Source: Amoebophrya sp. A120 (taxonomy: Eukaryota > Sar > Dinophyceae > Syndiniales > Amoebophryaceae). From it: 64,000 nt of DNA. The DNA lies in the NCBI GenBank assembly GCA_905178155.1, contig CAJINV010000010.1:2686587-2750586 (forward strand). Direction: 5' to 3'. The notes beneath the pieces were generated by a model. That model was given only the letters and a program-made list of their open reading frames with translations, ran no database searches and was not told where the DNA came from. Below are positions 33,302 through 46,600 of the stretch, in pieces. The position numbers were made by a program, and so were the translations under genes. Within the stretch, counting starts at the first letter, position 1. Every line of letters starts with the position of its first letter.

Positions 33302-34695
33302 CGCGCAAGAGGAAAATCTAATTTTGTGGAAAGACGAGGACGAAAACACTCCGAACGGTGCGCCAGGACGATCATTTTGCTGCATGTCAAGAACTACATG
33401 GAGATAGTACTGCACCTACTTTCGAGGAGTGGAATTTTTCGGCGACCTTGTTTTGTCATCGAGCGCAAAGGTCGGCTACTGAGTTGCTTTCGTTGCGGAC
33501 CCGCAGAGACGGGAAAAACAAGTAAAATGCTCATTGTAGTTATCTGAGAATAAACAACTAGTCAATTTGTCGTTTTTACCGTGCTAACGCTATGCAGTTT
33601 TGAAGATTCATTTGTATTTGTTTGCGTTTTTTCTTTTTGTACCATGAGACGGCAATGCCAATGCCACTATTTTCATTTTGGTTCTTGTTTTTTCAGCGCT
33701 TATTTCTAGTCTATCCCTACGCTGCTTGATACCGGCACTTCAAAAATGCATTTTCAAAGGCAAAAACTTTTCTCTTTTTCCGGTTCTGGTTTGAGAATAA
33801 AGGCAAACACAAGATAAAGTTTTGATGTTTTAGTACCGAATAGCAATAGTCGAAGATTGTTTTTCAGGTTCTTGAAATCTCAATCCTGAATAAAATGAAC
33901 TACAAGTGATTCATTGGGCAGCTCTTCTAACTCGTTCGCGAAAGCTCTATTTGTCGAAAATACTAACTCCTACGCATTTGCGCATTGAATGCAATAAAAG
34001 CGTGTTCAAGTAGTGAAGTCATAGGAAGAAAAAACATCTTTCCCTTGTCCTCTTGGCAGTTGCAGTTCTTGCGCCAAGGCCGAGGCCGTGCAAGGGGTCG
34101 CTGTTGCAAATTTCTCGAAAGGTACCTTCCCTGCTCTGGAGGAGACGGACCGGGAGGTGGTGTTCGTGCATTCGGCAGAACATCCGTACAGGAACACTAG
34201 AAGTGATCTGTTATACACGCGGGCCATCACTGTGTTATAAGCTAGTCAGTGCAACGCGATACTCGTGTTTGTTGCAGCAGAAGTCCTCAGAGCGGCCGCG
34301 CCCCGCCGACCATGGATGTACTTACGGGTTCGCGGTGGTCCGAAGGAGCAACGATCGTCGTCGAGAGCTGCAGATTTGCCTTGGAAGTACAACACGTGCA
34401 CCACGTCGTTGTCAGTCTCAGTTCTGTCGTGGAGTGTATAATTACCTGCCAGCCGCTGGTGTTACCTCAGATTCTAGCCGTCTTCCCTCGGTAGAGGAAC
34501 TGCATACTCGTAGTTCCTCCACATCCACCATTAGTTCTGTCCTTTATTGCAGCTCCAACATAGAACAACAACCTCGCAGCAGATTCTTGTAGAGGCAAGT
34601 ATACTTAACCTTAAGTGGAGGTACTCGAACGAATGGTGACGCCACGTTCAGCGTATTTTTACTACATCTAAGCGCGCTGGTATCTATAAATCAAC
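33302..34695. other. Intergenic region, nothing recognised
   Basis: T-rich sequence after the stop at 33301 is probably 3' UTR. Short open frames at 33985-34592 look accidental. No repeats or RNA genes are seen before the start codon at 34696. Confidence 0.4.
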
Positions 34696-37600
34696 ATGGT
34701 CGATTACAATTTCCACGAGTCCTCCCTGCTCGACGCTTGCTCGCTCGGCGAGTTAGAAGGGCGGCTGGAGCAGGAGGAGCGACTGATCGAGGAAAAACAA
34801 AATCTGCTTTCCGAATACAAAAACGAGAAACAGACGCTACTGCAGGAGCGCAAAACGTTGATGAAGCGGTTGAAGCGGCTGTATAAGGAGTACCGGAAGT
34901 CGCACTTGCCGCTGTTCCAGCGACTCGAGGAGCAGCAGAAGTACGCGGTCGTTTTTGAACTCTTCAATACAACTACGACCAACAGCAGCAATGCTACTGG
35001 AGGCTCATCAACTACTTTGTCGACGTCCAGCAGTATAATATCTTCTACTACGCGGGGAGGGTCTACGTCTACTTCTGCCAATCAAGCAGCAACACAAGAA
35101 GTGACCCACGTCGACGCAGCACCTCCGGGGGCGAATCTTCAACATGCGACGGGCACCTCCAAAGCCGGAACAGCCAACAGTAGGGCTTTTGTGGATCTTC
35201 AACACGCAGCTCCTTCGGGTGGTTCTCTGCGAGACGACGAGCTGCAGTATCATGTGCTTCCGCTATTGACCGGCACGAGCTCGAAGTCTTCGTCCAGCAC
35301 GTCGCTTGCTCCAAGCCTGGCGAACAACAACTATTCTGCCCCCGCCGCGCAAAGGCAAAACAGAAACAGCAGCGGACCACCAACGAGCAGTCGATCGAAA
35401 TCGGACCTGCGCAAGCAGCTGTCCGAGCAACTGAAGGAGATGGTCACCGGATCTGTCGCGGAAGAAGACGAGGAGGTATGCATGGCAAATTATAATATGT
35501 CTGGGTCTGGAAACTTGTAATGCCAAAAGTCAATGAATAAATTCAAATGCACACTGCACCGAAGCATGACAACTTTTTTGGGCTTCTATGTGATAGCGGA
35601 TCCCGCACGTCCCAGCGTACTATTGATGGCAGGTTGCAACGTTTTCGCATGACAGGTATCAAGTAGAGGCTCGCTTCCTGTGCTCTCGCATCACAAAATT
35701 TAGAGTCATTTCTTGAGGAGACGGGAAGCATAACAGTAACGTGTACTCTTCCAGAGCCAGTCAGACATAATTGCCGTGGATAGGAGGCTGTGCGCAACCA
35801 AATCAACAACGCAGACGATATTCCGGTACAACATGCGGTGCATAGCAGGATTGTTGGCGAAGAAGTAGTATGAAATGCAAAAGCATCGTACTAGTACTAG
35901 ACTACTACGCCGGCGTCCAGGACGCCGGCGATAGGTCGTCTAGTAAATCTAAACGCAAATAAGAAACAGGAAAAGACTTAGCGAGTCGAGAGAGTCCTAC
36001 TAGTGGAAATCTGCTAGCGGAAGCGCGGCCACTATTCGAAACCCTCCGGGCGGTTTTAGCATGACAAAGAAAACGGGCCCGCGCTTGCTACACTAGCAGC
36101 GGCCCACATTAGTCGACGCGCCCGCTCTTGCTCCCGGGGCTTCTAGCTCGCCCGCGCGCCCCCGCCCGGCCGCGGGCCCTGGCCTGATCCCCCTCTCTTG
36201 GGCTGCCTGAGTTCTAATCTCTAGAAAGGGGGGGCCACCTGGAGATATATCCCCAGATATATCCCCAGATATATCCGCAGATATATGTATATCCCCAAGC
36301 GTCCGACCGGATGGCGTTCGTTGGGGTGGCGGGCTCGCTCGCTCTGCCGGGGCGGGAGCGCTCTTGCACCGCCCCCCCCTACCCCCCCCCCAAAGGCGCA
36401 GGTGCCGGAGAGTAGCCAGAATAGGGATGCCAAACACCGGCCCGGCGAATTTGTTGCGGCTCCTCCAGGCGAGGGCGATTGCGCGCTAGCCTGCCAAAGG
36501 CTCGGGAATCCTTGGTCTGCGATGCAGGTTGCACCCCCAAGCGCAGACTGCAAAAGCTGGCAGCGCAGGCTGCAAGGGTTTGCAGCGCCTTTTCCGCTTG
36601 CGTTGCAGATTGCAACTTCCAGATCAGGCTGTCGCGTGCGGCGCAGGTTGCAGCCTGTGGCCCGGGCTGCCGCTTGCATCGTTGCCAGCCCTCGGTCGCC
36701 CACGTTGTAGACGGCCACTGGCGTCGCAACTTGTAGTCTGTCCCAGCTGGCGCGTCGGCCTGTGTTGCAGGTAGCCGCCGCCTCCTGCATCAATAGCGCC
36801 AGCATGCACCGCAAAAGGTTGCAGACCGAATTGCAAGAAAGGCACAGCCTGCAACACTTGCAGTGCGGAAATCGCAGCGCAGGCGTCAGCCTGCTTTGAA
36901 AGCTGCAGCCTTTAGTGCAAGTTGCCGCCTGCGTCGCGAGTTGCAGCTGCCCGCATTGCAAAAAAGCGCCCGGCTGTTAGCAGTGCTACAAGGTAACGAA
37001 GCCGCACTTGTAACATACCCAGGGGCCGCCCGCGAGGAGGACGCTCGCACATGCAGAGCTTTTGGTCCCCACGATGCCGCTCTTTTTCTTACAGGCGTTC
37101 GCTTAGAAGATTCCTCTAGGAGCTCTCTTTGGCGAAGCTTCTAGAGAAAGCTTCTAGAAAGTGATCTCCCTACTAATCATTTTTTAAGAGCGGCCCTATA
37201 ATCTATAAGGCCGAAAATTCCGAGCAAAAAAACTCTATTGTTATTTTATAAATCGCATGACAAATCTCCTCAGCATGAGAAATAGAATTTGTAATGCGGA
37301 TTCAACTTGAGAAAGAAATTTGTAATGCATGAATGCGATTAGTACGACTACGATACTTTTGCACAGGATAAGTAGAGTGTCTTCAAGCTTCGACTTCGGG
37401 CGTGGGCCGCTCCGAGAAAAATCACGAGAAAGATCTTTATCCCGGTCTTGGAACCACAACTGTGCCGCGACGTGCAGCCGACGAGAGTGTACCAACCAGC
37501 GACAAAGGTCTTGCGGTACTCGAGGCAGGCGGTGCCGACAGTTCCAGTACGAAAACCAGCATCAACTTGCAGCTGCAGAGCGTGAAGAGCGGCGAGCGGC

Positions 37601-40600
37601 GCTTTTCCCAGGATGATTCCGTCGCCTCTTCGGCTTCGCCAAGGTGGAATTATGGTACAACTCCTGCAATAAAAAGCAGTTGTTCCAGCGTCGGGGGCCT
37701 GGGCCTGCAACAGGCTGGGCCGAGCAGCCCACTGAAGAATCACCCTCAAGAACAAGCAGCAGAAGAAGGGCAGCAGGATGTTGTTGAACACGATGCGCCG
37801 GCGCAACAAGCATTACAGCTAATAGACGAGCATGAGATAAAGAACAGAACAAACACTAACATGCAAGAATCTCCGCGCGCCGGCGTCAAGAACACAGAGG
37901 ACCCTCAGGTGGTCGTAACTTCGTCCCGTGGAGGCGGGCCTCGTCAAGAAAAGCAGCCCCAAATAACGACATCCACCAAAATGCTCCACCTTCGGCGGTC
38001 CAGCGTGCAGGAAAAGTGGGGCTTCACGTACGACAGAGAAATGTTTCACAAGGGCGAATATCAACTGCAAATGTGTCTGGGTCTGGAAGGATGCAAGGTT
38101 TGCCATGCTTGTTTAGCATGCCTGAAGAGTTTGTGATGCGCCGTGTCCAAGAAAAGACCCTCTTGCTTGTCATGCAAAACGCAGCTTGTCACGCGGAAAG
38201 CGCAACACTAAGCCGCGCAAATATGTCTCATGCTTGACTGTGCATTGCAGAGAATTGGAATTCACTATTCACAACTCAGCATTACAAGTTTCCAGACATC
38301 CAGGGATATTTGCATTTGATAGCGGACGCTGGATCACGAAGCTGGTGCCGAACTCGCCGTCCTGGATCTACAAGAATGACATCCCACCAAACTCGAAGAT
38401 CCTGACGGTGAACGGCTGCGCTAAGAATGAGGGGATCAAGGGAGAGCTAGCGAATGCGCTGGACATCAAGGTTGAGATTTTGATAACAAGAACCCCGGCG
38501 CCGGAGACGACGACGAGGACCTTGTTGCCACCTCCAGCTGCGGCGGCAGGAGAGGACCAAAAAGTAGAACCGCATTTGGAAGTAATAGACTTCGGCTCTT
38601 CCTCTGTGTCTATGTCCAAGTTGCAGCAGACCACAGCCCTGCAGGTGTTGCAGCAGCAAATAACCTCCGCGGAAGAGACTACCACGAAATCGACCGTGAA
38701 TCAGGATTATGAATTGCAGAAGCATCGTACTCGTATTATAAATGCACTACAAATTTCCTCAGCATGAGAACTAAAATTTGTAATGCGGATTTACCTATGA
38801 GAAAATGACTTGTAATGCACGACTGCAATTACTACGAGTGCGATGCTTTTGCAATGCATAAGGATCAGATCAACGGCGACGACAGTCCGGTGGATGCGCC
38901 GGTGACTGTATGACAATGCACTACTCCCCCTCCCCCTCATTTGTATAGCATGAGCGGCAATACAAACACCCGCACACGTGGAGCCTATGCATGACAAATT
39001 TGATGTGTGCCTCATGTAGTACTGTTTGGGCTTCTGGAATTTGTCATGCAGACAGCGCGACAAGGCGAAGGCAGCGACTCACTGGATTGGGGGTTTTGCA
39101 TGACAAATGAGCGCGAGGGGGAGTTGTACACTGGGATAGACTGCTAACGCAGGAGTTCTTCTCGTGCCTCCTTCGGATGTTGGTGAGAATGAGGACCGTT
39201 TTACGAATATTTCTCCTGCTTCTTCAAAACTGGACCGACTAGAGCAGGAGCAGTCTGCGGCCGCAAGGGTCGACTTCGAAGGAGGTGCTGGGGCGCGGGA
39301 GGACGAAGTACTAGTTGCTCAGAGAGATGAAGAGGACCATCCTCACCTACTTCAAGGGGGAGGCGATAGTACTAGCAAAATCATGCTGGAACAACAAGAA
39401 GCTCGCGAGGGCAAAAGACAGCATGAGGCCGCTAGTAATCTTCAACCGGTTCTCGACGTTCTTGCATCAGCTGCGTTGGAAGAGGAGAAAAGACCCACCT
39501 CCGCTGTAGTACAGCAAGAAATGCTCAGAGGAGCAAAGACACAGCACGGAAGCAAGAACGCTGACACAGTACCTCCAGCCACGTTGTTGTCACCCAACGT
39601 CACGACTTCACCGCCCGCTACAGAAGTCGGAAAAATTGTGACGGAAATACATAAGCCAAATTACCACGCCAACCACCTCAAAGATGCAAATGCCACGTCG
39701 AGTTCATCGTCCTCCTCTTCGACTTTCGCCGCGCCTCCGTACAAGTATGACAGTGCACAACTCCACCCCGTCCCCCTCATTTGTGATGCAAAATCCCAAG
39801 AAATCCAGCTGCTGCCTTGTAGCACTGTTTGCATTGTGACAAATAATTCTGGAAGCCCCAACAGCACTACAGTCCGTGCATAAACTTGCCATGCACAGCA
39901 TACACGTGTGCTGGTGTTTGTAATTGCAGTTCATGCCATACAAATGAGGGGGACCGCGGGGAGTTGTGCACTCTCATAACAAGTCAAAGTCTCCGGCGCG
40001 CGGGTCCCCGGTCATGTTGGCGTCGCGCAGCCCCAATCGCAGCAGTGTGGGCTTGGCAAACTTAGCGACGTGGGCGACGGCTGGTACCACTAGATGTATC
40101 ATCACGTCGTCCAAAACTTATGAATGTTTTTATGACAGAAGATGAGGCACCATGAGAGTAATTTATTTTTTCCTGACCTGGATTAGTACAACCTACTAGT
40201 AGAAGGTTGTAGTAAGTAATTTATTTTTTCCTGGACCTGGATGCAAAACCAGATCCATCGAACATTGCAACATGCAAATTGTAGTAGTTCTGTCAAGTTA
40301 CTGAGCCCTGAACTTATCAGGTTCTACCTCCGCCGTCTCCCTCCTGGAGGACATTGATCTGGCGAACAACTTATCAGGTGCAAATATGTCTGGGTCTGGA
40401 AGAGTGTATCTTTGTCATGCTGGTCTGGCATGACTGTTAAACCTGTCATGCGCGTTACCCAAGAGCCCTACTTTTCTGTCATGCAGAAACGCGGTTTGTC
40501 ATGCAGAATAAGAAACGCTAACAGCAACACCTCGAAGCTCAGAAACTTGAACTTGTCATGCTGAGCCAGCACTTGTGGCTTCCTCATGATACGGTACCCA

Positions 40601-43600
40601 GCATCACAAGTAGTTTCCAGACCCAGACACATTTGCAATGCATACAACTCTGAGACAGCAGGTTCGTCTTCAGCGGAAGTAGAGAACTATCAAAAACTTC
40701 TAAGCATAGTTGCAAATTCGCCTGGGTCGTCCCTGGAAAGTTGTGATGAAAGGACGGGATCATGAATAGTGAGGGCACTGTAAAAATGCGCTGCCGCCCG
40801 CCATGACAACAGTTTTTATTCCGTGGCTCCGAGTTGCGCATCTCCGCATGAGAACTGCGCTTTTGCATGACAGACAAGAAGAGCACTTCGCCTCCGACGC
40901 GGGCACGCAATACAGAGTTCTCCAGAGTCATGTTGCCAGACTACCATGTAGTTGACAAATCTCGCAATCTTCGCAACGACCCAGATGACATTTTAGCAGT
41001 GGATAATTTCTGCCCGAGGATTATTTGCAGTTCCACCCTCCTCGGAGCGACAGTGCGATGGAGGTTCAAAATCATGCCGGTCCTCGACAGAAGTCGGTCT
41101 TGCCGATAGACCGAAGCTATCAACTGCAAATATGTCTGGGTCTGGAAGTGTGAAACTTGTGACGCTGTCTGTGGACTCTAAAAATATCTGTGTTGCATGA
41201 GGAACAAGAGGAGTCCAGTTCTTGGTACCCGGAGAGGGCATTTCCTATGCGTGATAAGCATCAAGACGGTCTTAAAAAATCTGTTATGCAAGGACCTGCA
41301 ACACAGACGTCACGGGCCATGCAAAATGTGCAGGACAACCCTGGCAGTCTTCCAGACCCAGACGTTTTTGCATTGCATAGAAGCCGGTACGTGGCACCCT
41401 CGCCGGGGGATCACCACGACGCCCAGTCTTCCCCTCTGAATATATCCTGTGCAAAAGTATCCTACTCGTAGTAATTGCATTTATGCATTACAAATCCCTT
41501 TTTCAAGGTGAAAGAGCATTACAAATTTGATTTGTAATGCTGGGCTAATTTGTAATGCAATTTATTATACTTGTACGATGCTTTTGCATTGCATAGAATG
41601 ACGTGCGCAGCAAGGAAAGTTTGCTACCTATCGAAGCGGACATGAAGATCGGGAAGAAAGGCGGGGAGGAACCTCCGGGTAAAAAAACTATTTTATCAAA
41701 GTGAAAAAAGCCCCCACGCCCACCCCATCTCGGAAACGGAAGATGCGCGAATTTGTGATGCTGTATTTGAGTACACAAATCGACTTGTATTGCTAGAAGG
41801 CCAAGAGACGAAGCTGTGGCCCAAATTGCAGGGAATCTGTCATGCTTTTTTCCACTTCCAGTTGCCTCCTGTCATCCTGGAGCTGCAAGGCTTTCCCACG
41901 CTAGGCAGCACTACAGTCCGCATCTTTTGCCTTCCAGCATCACAAAACTGATTTGTGGCCACAAATCTGCATCACAGATTTCCGTTTTGATATGGGGAGG
42001 GGGCGTGTTTCACTGTAATATATTTCAACATCGGAAGCAGAAATCACCAAAACGTACAAGGTAAACTTCAAGCGCAGGAAAAACAAAACCATGAGTTTCG
42101 ATTCCTTCATATCCCACAGAAAAAGAAGGCAGGTCATGTTTGTAATGCAAAAATAAATACACAAAAAAATCTGTCATCGGCGAGCCCATAGAATGCTGTT
42201 TGGGTGGACACGCAATACAGATTTTTTTGTCTACTTATTTTTGCATTACAAACATGACCTGCCTGGTGCTTTTTTCTGTCGGATACTTCAAGAAGCAGTT
42301 GTATGGCGGCGATGAGCGCCAGTTGGAAGCAATAAAGTCTGGCGGAGCTGTTGTAGCCCCGCCCGCAAGACCTACATCAACGACGACTTCCAGCACCGCG
42401 GAAGCAGCGACAGACACAGCGCAATCGGCGCTCTTCTCGAATTATAAACAGCGAGGGAAAGGACAAGGGCAAGGACCACAAGCAGGTCGTAGTAGTTTGA
42501 TACTGCATGATGACCAGGAACTGCGTCATGAACAAATGAGTACTAGTACCCGAGGACAGGAGGAAGAAGACGCTGCAACTAGTTCTACTCGTGCTGGTGG
42601 TGGGCCCCCGCTGTTTTTACCGGAGCCGGAAGTGGAGATTTTGCAGAAACCCCTGGACTATGCACTGCAAAAGTATCGCACTCGTATAAATGCATTACAA
42701 ATTTCCTCAGCATGAGAAATAAAATATTTGTAATGCGGATTTACCTTTAGAAAAAGATTTCTAATGCATGACTCCAATACGAGTGCGATACTTTTGCACA
42801 GGATATGGACCCCTATGAGGAGAAGCGGCGCATGGCGGAGAAATTTGCCAGCAACATCCGATATGGATTGCAAAAATGTCTGGGTCTGGAAGGTTGCAAC
42901 TTGTCATGCTAAATCCGAATCATGCAAAAATGTGCCAAATAAAGCTGTCCACTTTCGACCAAGTCGGTGTCGTGTGGCAGTTTCTCATGTAGGATAAGCA
43001 TGACAGAGACCTCAGCCGTACAGAGTCTGTCATGCTAGGTCGTCCCGCATTCCAGACCTCAATGGTCATGGAAAACATGCGTGACAAGTTTACGCTCTTC
43101 CAGACCCAGACATATTTGCCAGCAACATCCGAGTAACTACTTCAACCCCTACCCCGTCGTCTACCAGCTCCTCTTCCTTCCGACCGCCGCAGGCACCACG
43201 TTATCCTGTGCAAAAGTGTCGTACTCGTACAAATGCAAGTTTAGCATCACAAATCTTGTTTCCAAGGCAAATCTGCATTACAAATTTTACTTCTCATGCT
43301 GAGGAAATTTGTAATGCATTTATACGAGTGCGATACTTTTACAATGCATACACGTGCTTATGCGACAGCGAGAAGCTCGACCGGCGCTTCGCGATCTTTC
43401 TTTGAAGAAGACGAAGGAGCAGGCACAGTAGTGGAGCGGGATCATGGAGGCGAAGAGCGAGAGTTGCCCCGGTTTCTGCAATATCAAATGTAAAAATGCC
43501 TGGGTCTGGAAGAGTGCATGGTTGTCATGCGTGTCTGGCATGATTCTCAAATCTGTCATGCACGTTACCCAAGAGCGCCACTTTTCTGTCATGCAGAAAC

Positions 43601-46600
43601 GCAGTTTGTCATGGAGAATAGGCAACACCTAGAAGCTTAGAAACTTGTCATGCTGAGCCAGCACCTATCTATGGCCTCATCATGATACGCCACCCAGCAT
43701 CACAAGTTTCCAGACCCAGACACTTTTGCATTTCATATGCAAGCCATGAACCGCATCGACGAGATTCTGTCCAACGAAACCACAAAACATGACGATCTCG
43801 GTATCAAATGTAAAAATGTCTGGGTCTGGAAGATTGCGAGATTTGTCATGCAGATTTTCCATGTCCCATGAGGTCTGGAATGCAGGTTTTAGCATGACAG
43901 AGTCTGTGAGGTCCTTGCCATGCCTATCCCGCATGAGAAACTCCCTCCCAACTTGGTCGAAAGTGGACAGCTTTTGGCACTCATGCAACACAGATGTTCG
44001 CATTATTCGGATTTAGCATGACAAGTTTTAATTTTCCAGACCCAGACATTTTTACATTTGATACTCGGCGCCGACCTACGATTCTCGCACCACAACTCCG
44101 CGTCTAGTGTGGTTTCCAGCGTTTTAAACCCCTTTGACGACCAAGATCTCGACAAGTTGCCCATGACCTTCACCAGCACTTCTGCAACGCTGGGGGATGC
44201 TAGTGGTTCTAAACCCAGGAATAGCACCAAGCAATTTCTGGGCGACTACGGCAGCGACGCGTACTTTGCAGGTGACAGCAAATTCCCGAATATAATTACG
44301 TCCTTATCCTCCACGACCCCCTTTCCCGCATCATCTGCAGCAAGCCCGGCACTACAACTGGCCCCTCTCAAGAACGACCCAGTTGCCGTCGAGATTGAGT
44401 ATGGGGTGCGGTTGGTTCCGGAAAAAAGCAAAACTACTACAGACGTTGAGGGGCGGAACTACATCAAGCGCAGTAGTAGACAGGAGAAGGAGGATGGTGA
44501 TGGTGGTGCTGAAGATTTCGATGGCAACAAGAACAACAAGCGGATGTTGGAAAATAAACCTACATCATCTAGAAGGTACGGAGGTGCGGAACAAGACATC
44601 ACAACTCACTACACGATGGAGCAAGAACATCCTGGCTCCACAACGACACAAGGCCATCTTCAAGGTGCGCAGTCTGAAATTTCTTCGAAGAAGTCCGTGG
44701 GAACGCACAATCAGGACAGCACCCTGCACACGGAAACCGAAGCAGCAGGTGGAGTTGTGCAGCTTACAAGCTCCAACGGCGCCGGGGCACCAGACCACCA
44801 CCCAGAGGACGCAGAGATGAACGCAGACATCGCTTCTAACGGACAGGTACGCCTAAATGGATGTCAACAGGACGTCGAAGAAGCTGTTGAGCAGACGAGC
44901 GAAGAACAAGAAATACGAACAAGAACGCGTCGCAACGCAAGCAACGACAACACGTCCACCTTGAAAAGCGCAACAATACCAAAGAAGCAGGAGGAAGAAA
45001 CGCCTCTAGATGTTGACGACGTTGACCAGTCCTCGCGGAGCGTCGAGCACGTTCTTGTGCTTGGTGGCGAGAAGGATGACAAAAAGGAGCACAGAAGTCG
45101 TGATGATCATTTTCTCAGTCGACTAAATGTAGGGGACTATCAAGATGCAAGCACTACTACACAACTCCGCGCGCCAGCAAACGACTTCTCAGGAGGACGA
45201 AAGAACATGGCTGTAATCAGTCGGGGGAACGATCGCGACGACGAAGAGGAGGAGGAGGACATCGTGATAGCTAGGCCGGTATCAAATGCAAAAATGTCTG
45301 GGTCCTCTGGAAGAGTGTAGACTTGTCGTGCAGATTTTCCATGACCCATGAGGGCTGGAATGCGGGATTTAGCCTGACAGACATTCTGTGAGATCCCTAT
45401 CATGCCTATCCTGCATGAGAAACTCCCTTCCAACTTGGTCAAAGGTGGACAGCTTTTGGCACTCATGCAACACAAATTTTTGCATGCTTCAGATTTACCA
45501 TGACAAGTTGCCACCTTCCAGACCCAGACATATTTGCATTTCATAGCCGGAGTCCGCTGCAACGGAGATTTTTCAACACCAGTATGAGATTGATAAAATA
45601 TTCATTTCAAAAATATTCATAGTGCAAAAAAAAAAATTTTTTGACCGAAAATTGCACTGCATTAGCTGATGTACCTTTTGCATGATCAAATTGGTGCATT
45701 TTGTGTATGTATTTCAACTAGAATAGCCAGGAACGTACTTAGATTGAACTACTTTATCTCTATGCTAAAGTATTGGGCTTCTGTATCTTCTTCCAGCTAG
45801 TTAATTAAGAAATACTATCCAAGAACCTTCAAAAAAGATCATCGACTAAGAGAGAGATCGAAGAACTGTCGATGATCCTTTAGATATAGTAGCAGCTGCA
45901 GCAGCTGCTGTCCTCCGGTAGCCGGCCTTCCGCAAACGACCGTCGAGCCTGGAGAGCTCCTACTCCGTCGCGATGTAGGCGTGCGGATTCGCCCGAATCC
46001 GCACGCCTACATCGCGACGGAGTAGGAGCTCTCCAGGCTCGACGGTCGTTTCCGGTAGATCGGCAGTGGAGCGGCAGCAGCAGCTGCAGCTACTTACTAT
46101 TACAAAAGGATCTTCGAATGTCTTCGTTCACTCACTCAGACGATGATCTTTTTGGCATGTATTTCTTTAGTATTTATTAAGTAGCTAGCTGGAAGAAGAT
46201 ACCAAAGCCCAATACTATAGCATAGGTCTTAAGTAGTATAATCTAAGAACGTTCCTGGCTATCTAGTTTAAATTACATGTATAGAATGCACCAACTTGTT
46301 CATGCAGAAACCACCTCGCCTCCTATAGGGCAATTTTCGGTCAAAAATTTTTTTTTTTTGCACTATGAATATTTTTGAAATGAATATTTTATCAATCTCA
46401 TAACCAGAGGTACGTAATTACACATGATGTTTTTGACCACAACTGTGCCAATTGAATTGGCACCTGATGAATGTTTTTTACACATGATGTTTTTGACCAC
46501 AACATCAACATCCTTGCAACCGAATTGAATTCGGTTGCAAGGATGTTGATGTTGAGTCTGTCATCGATGAGATTTTTTTACTATGCCGTTTTGGAAAGAA

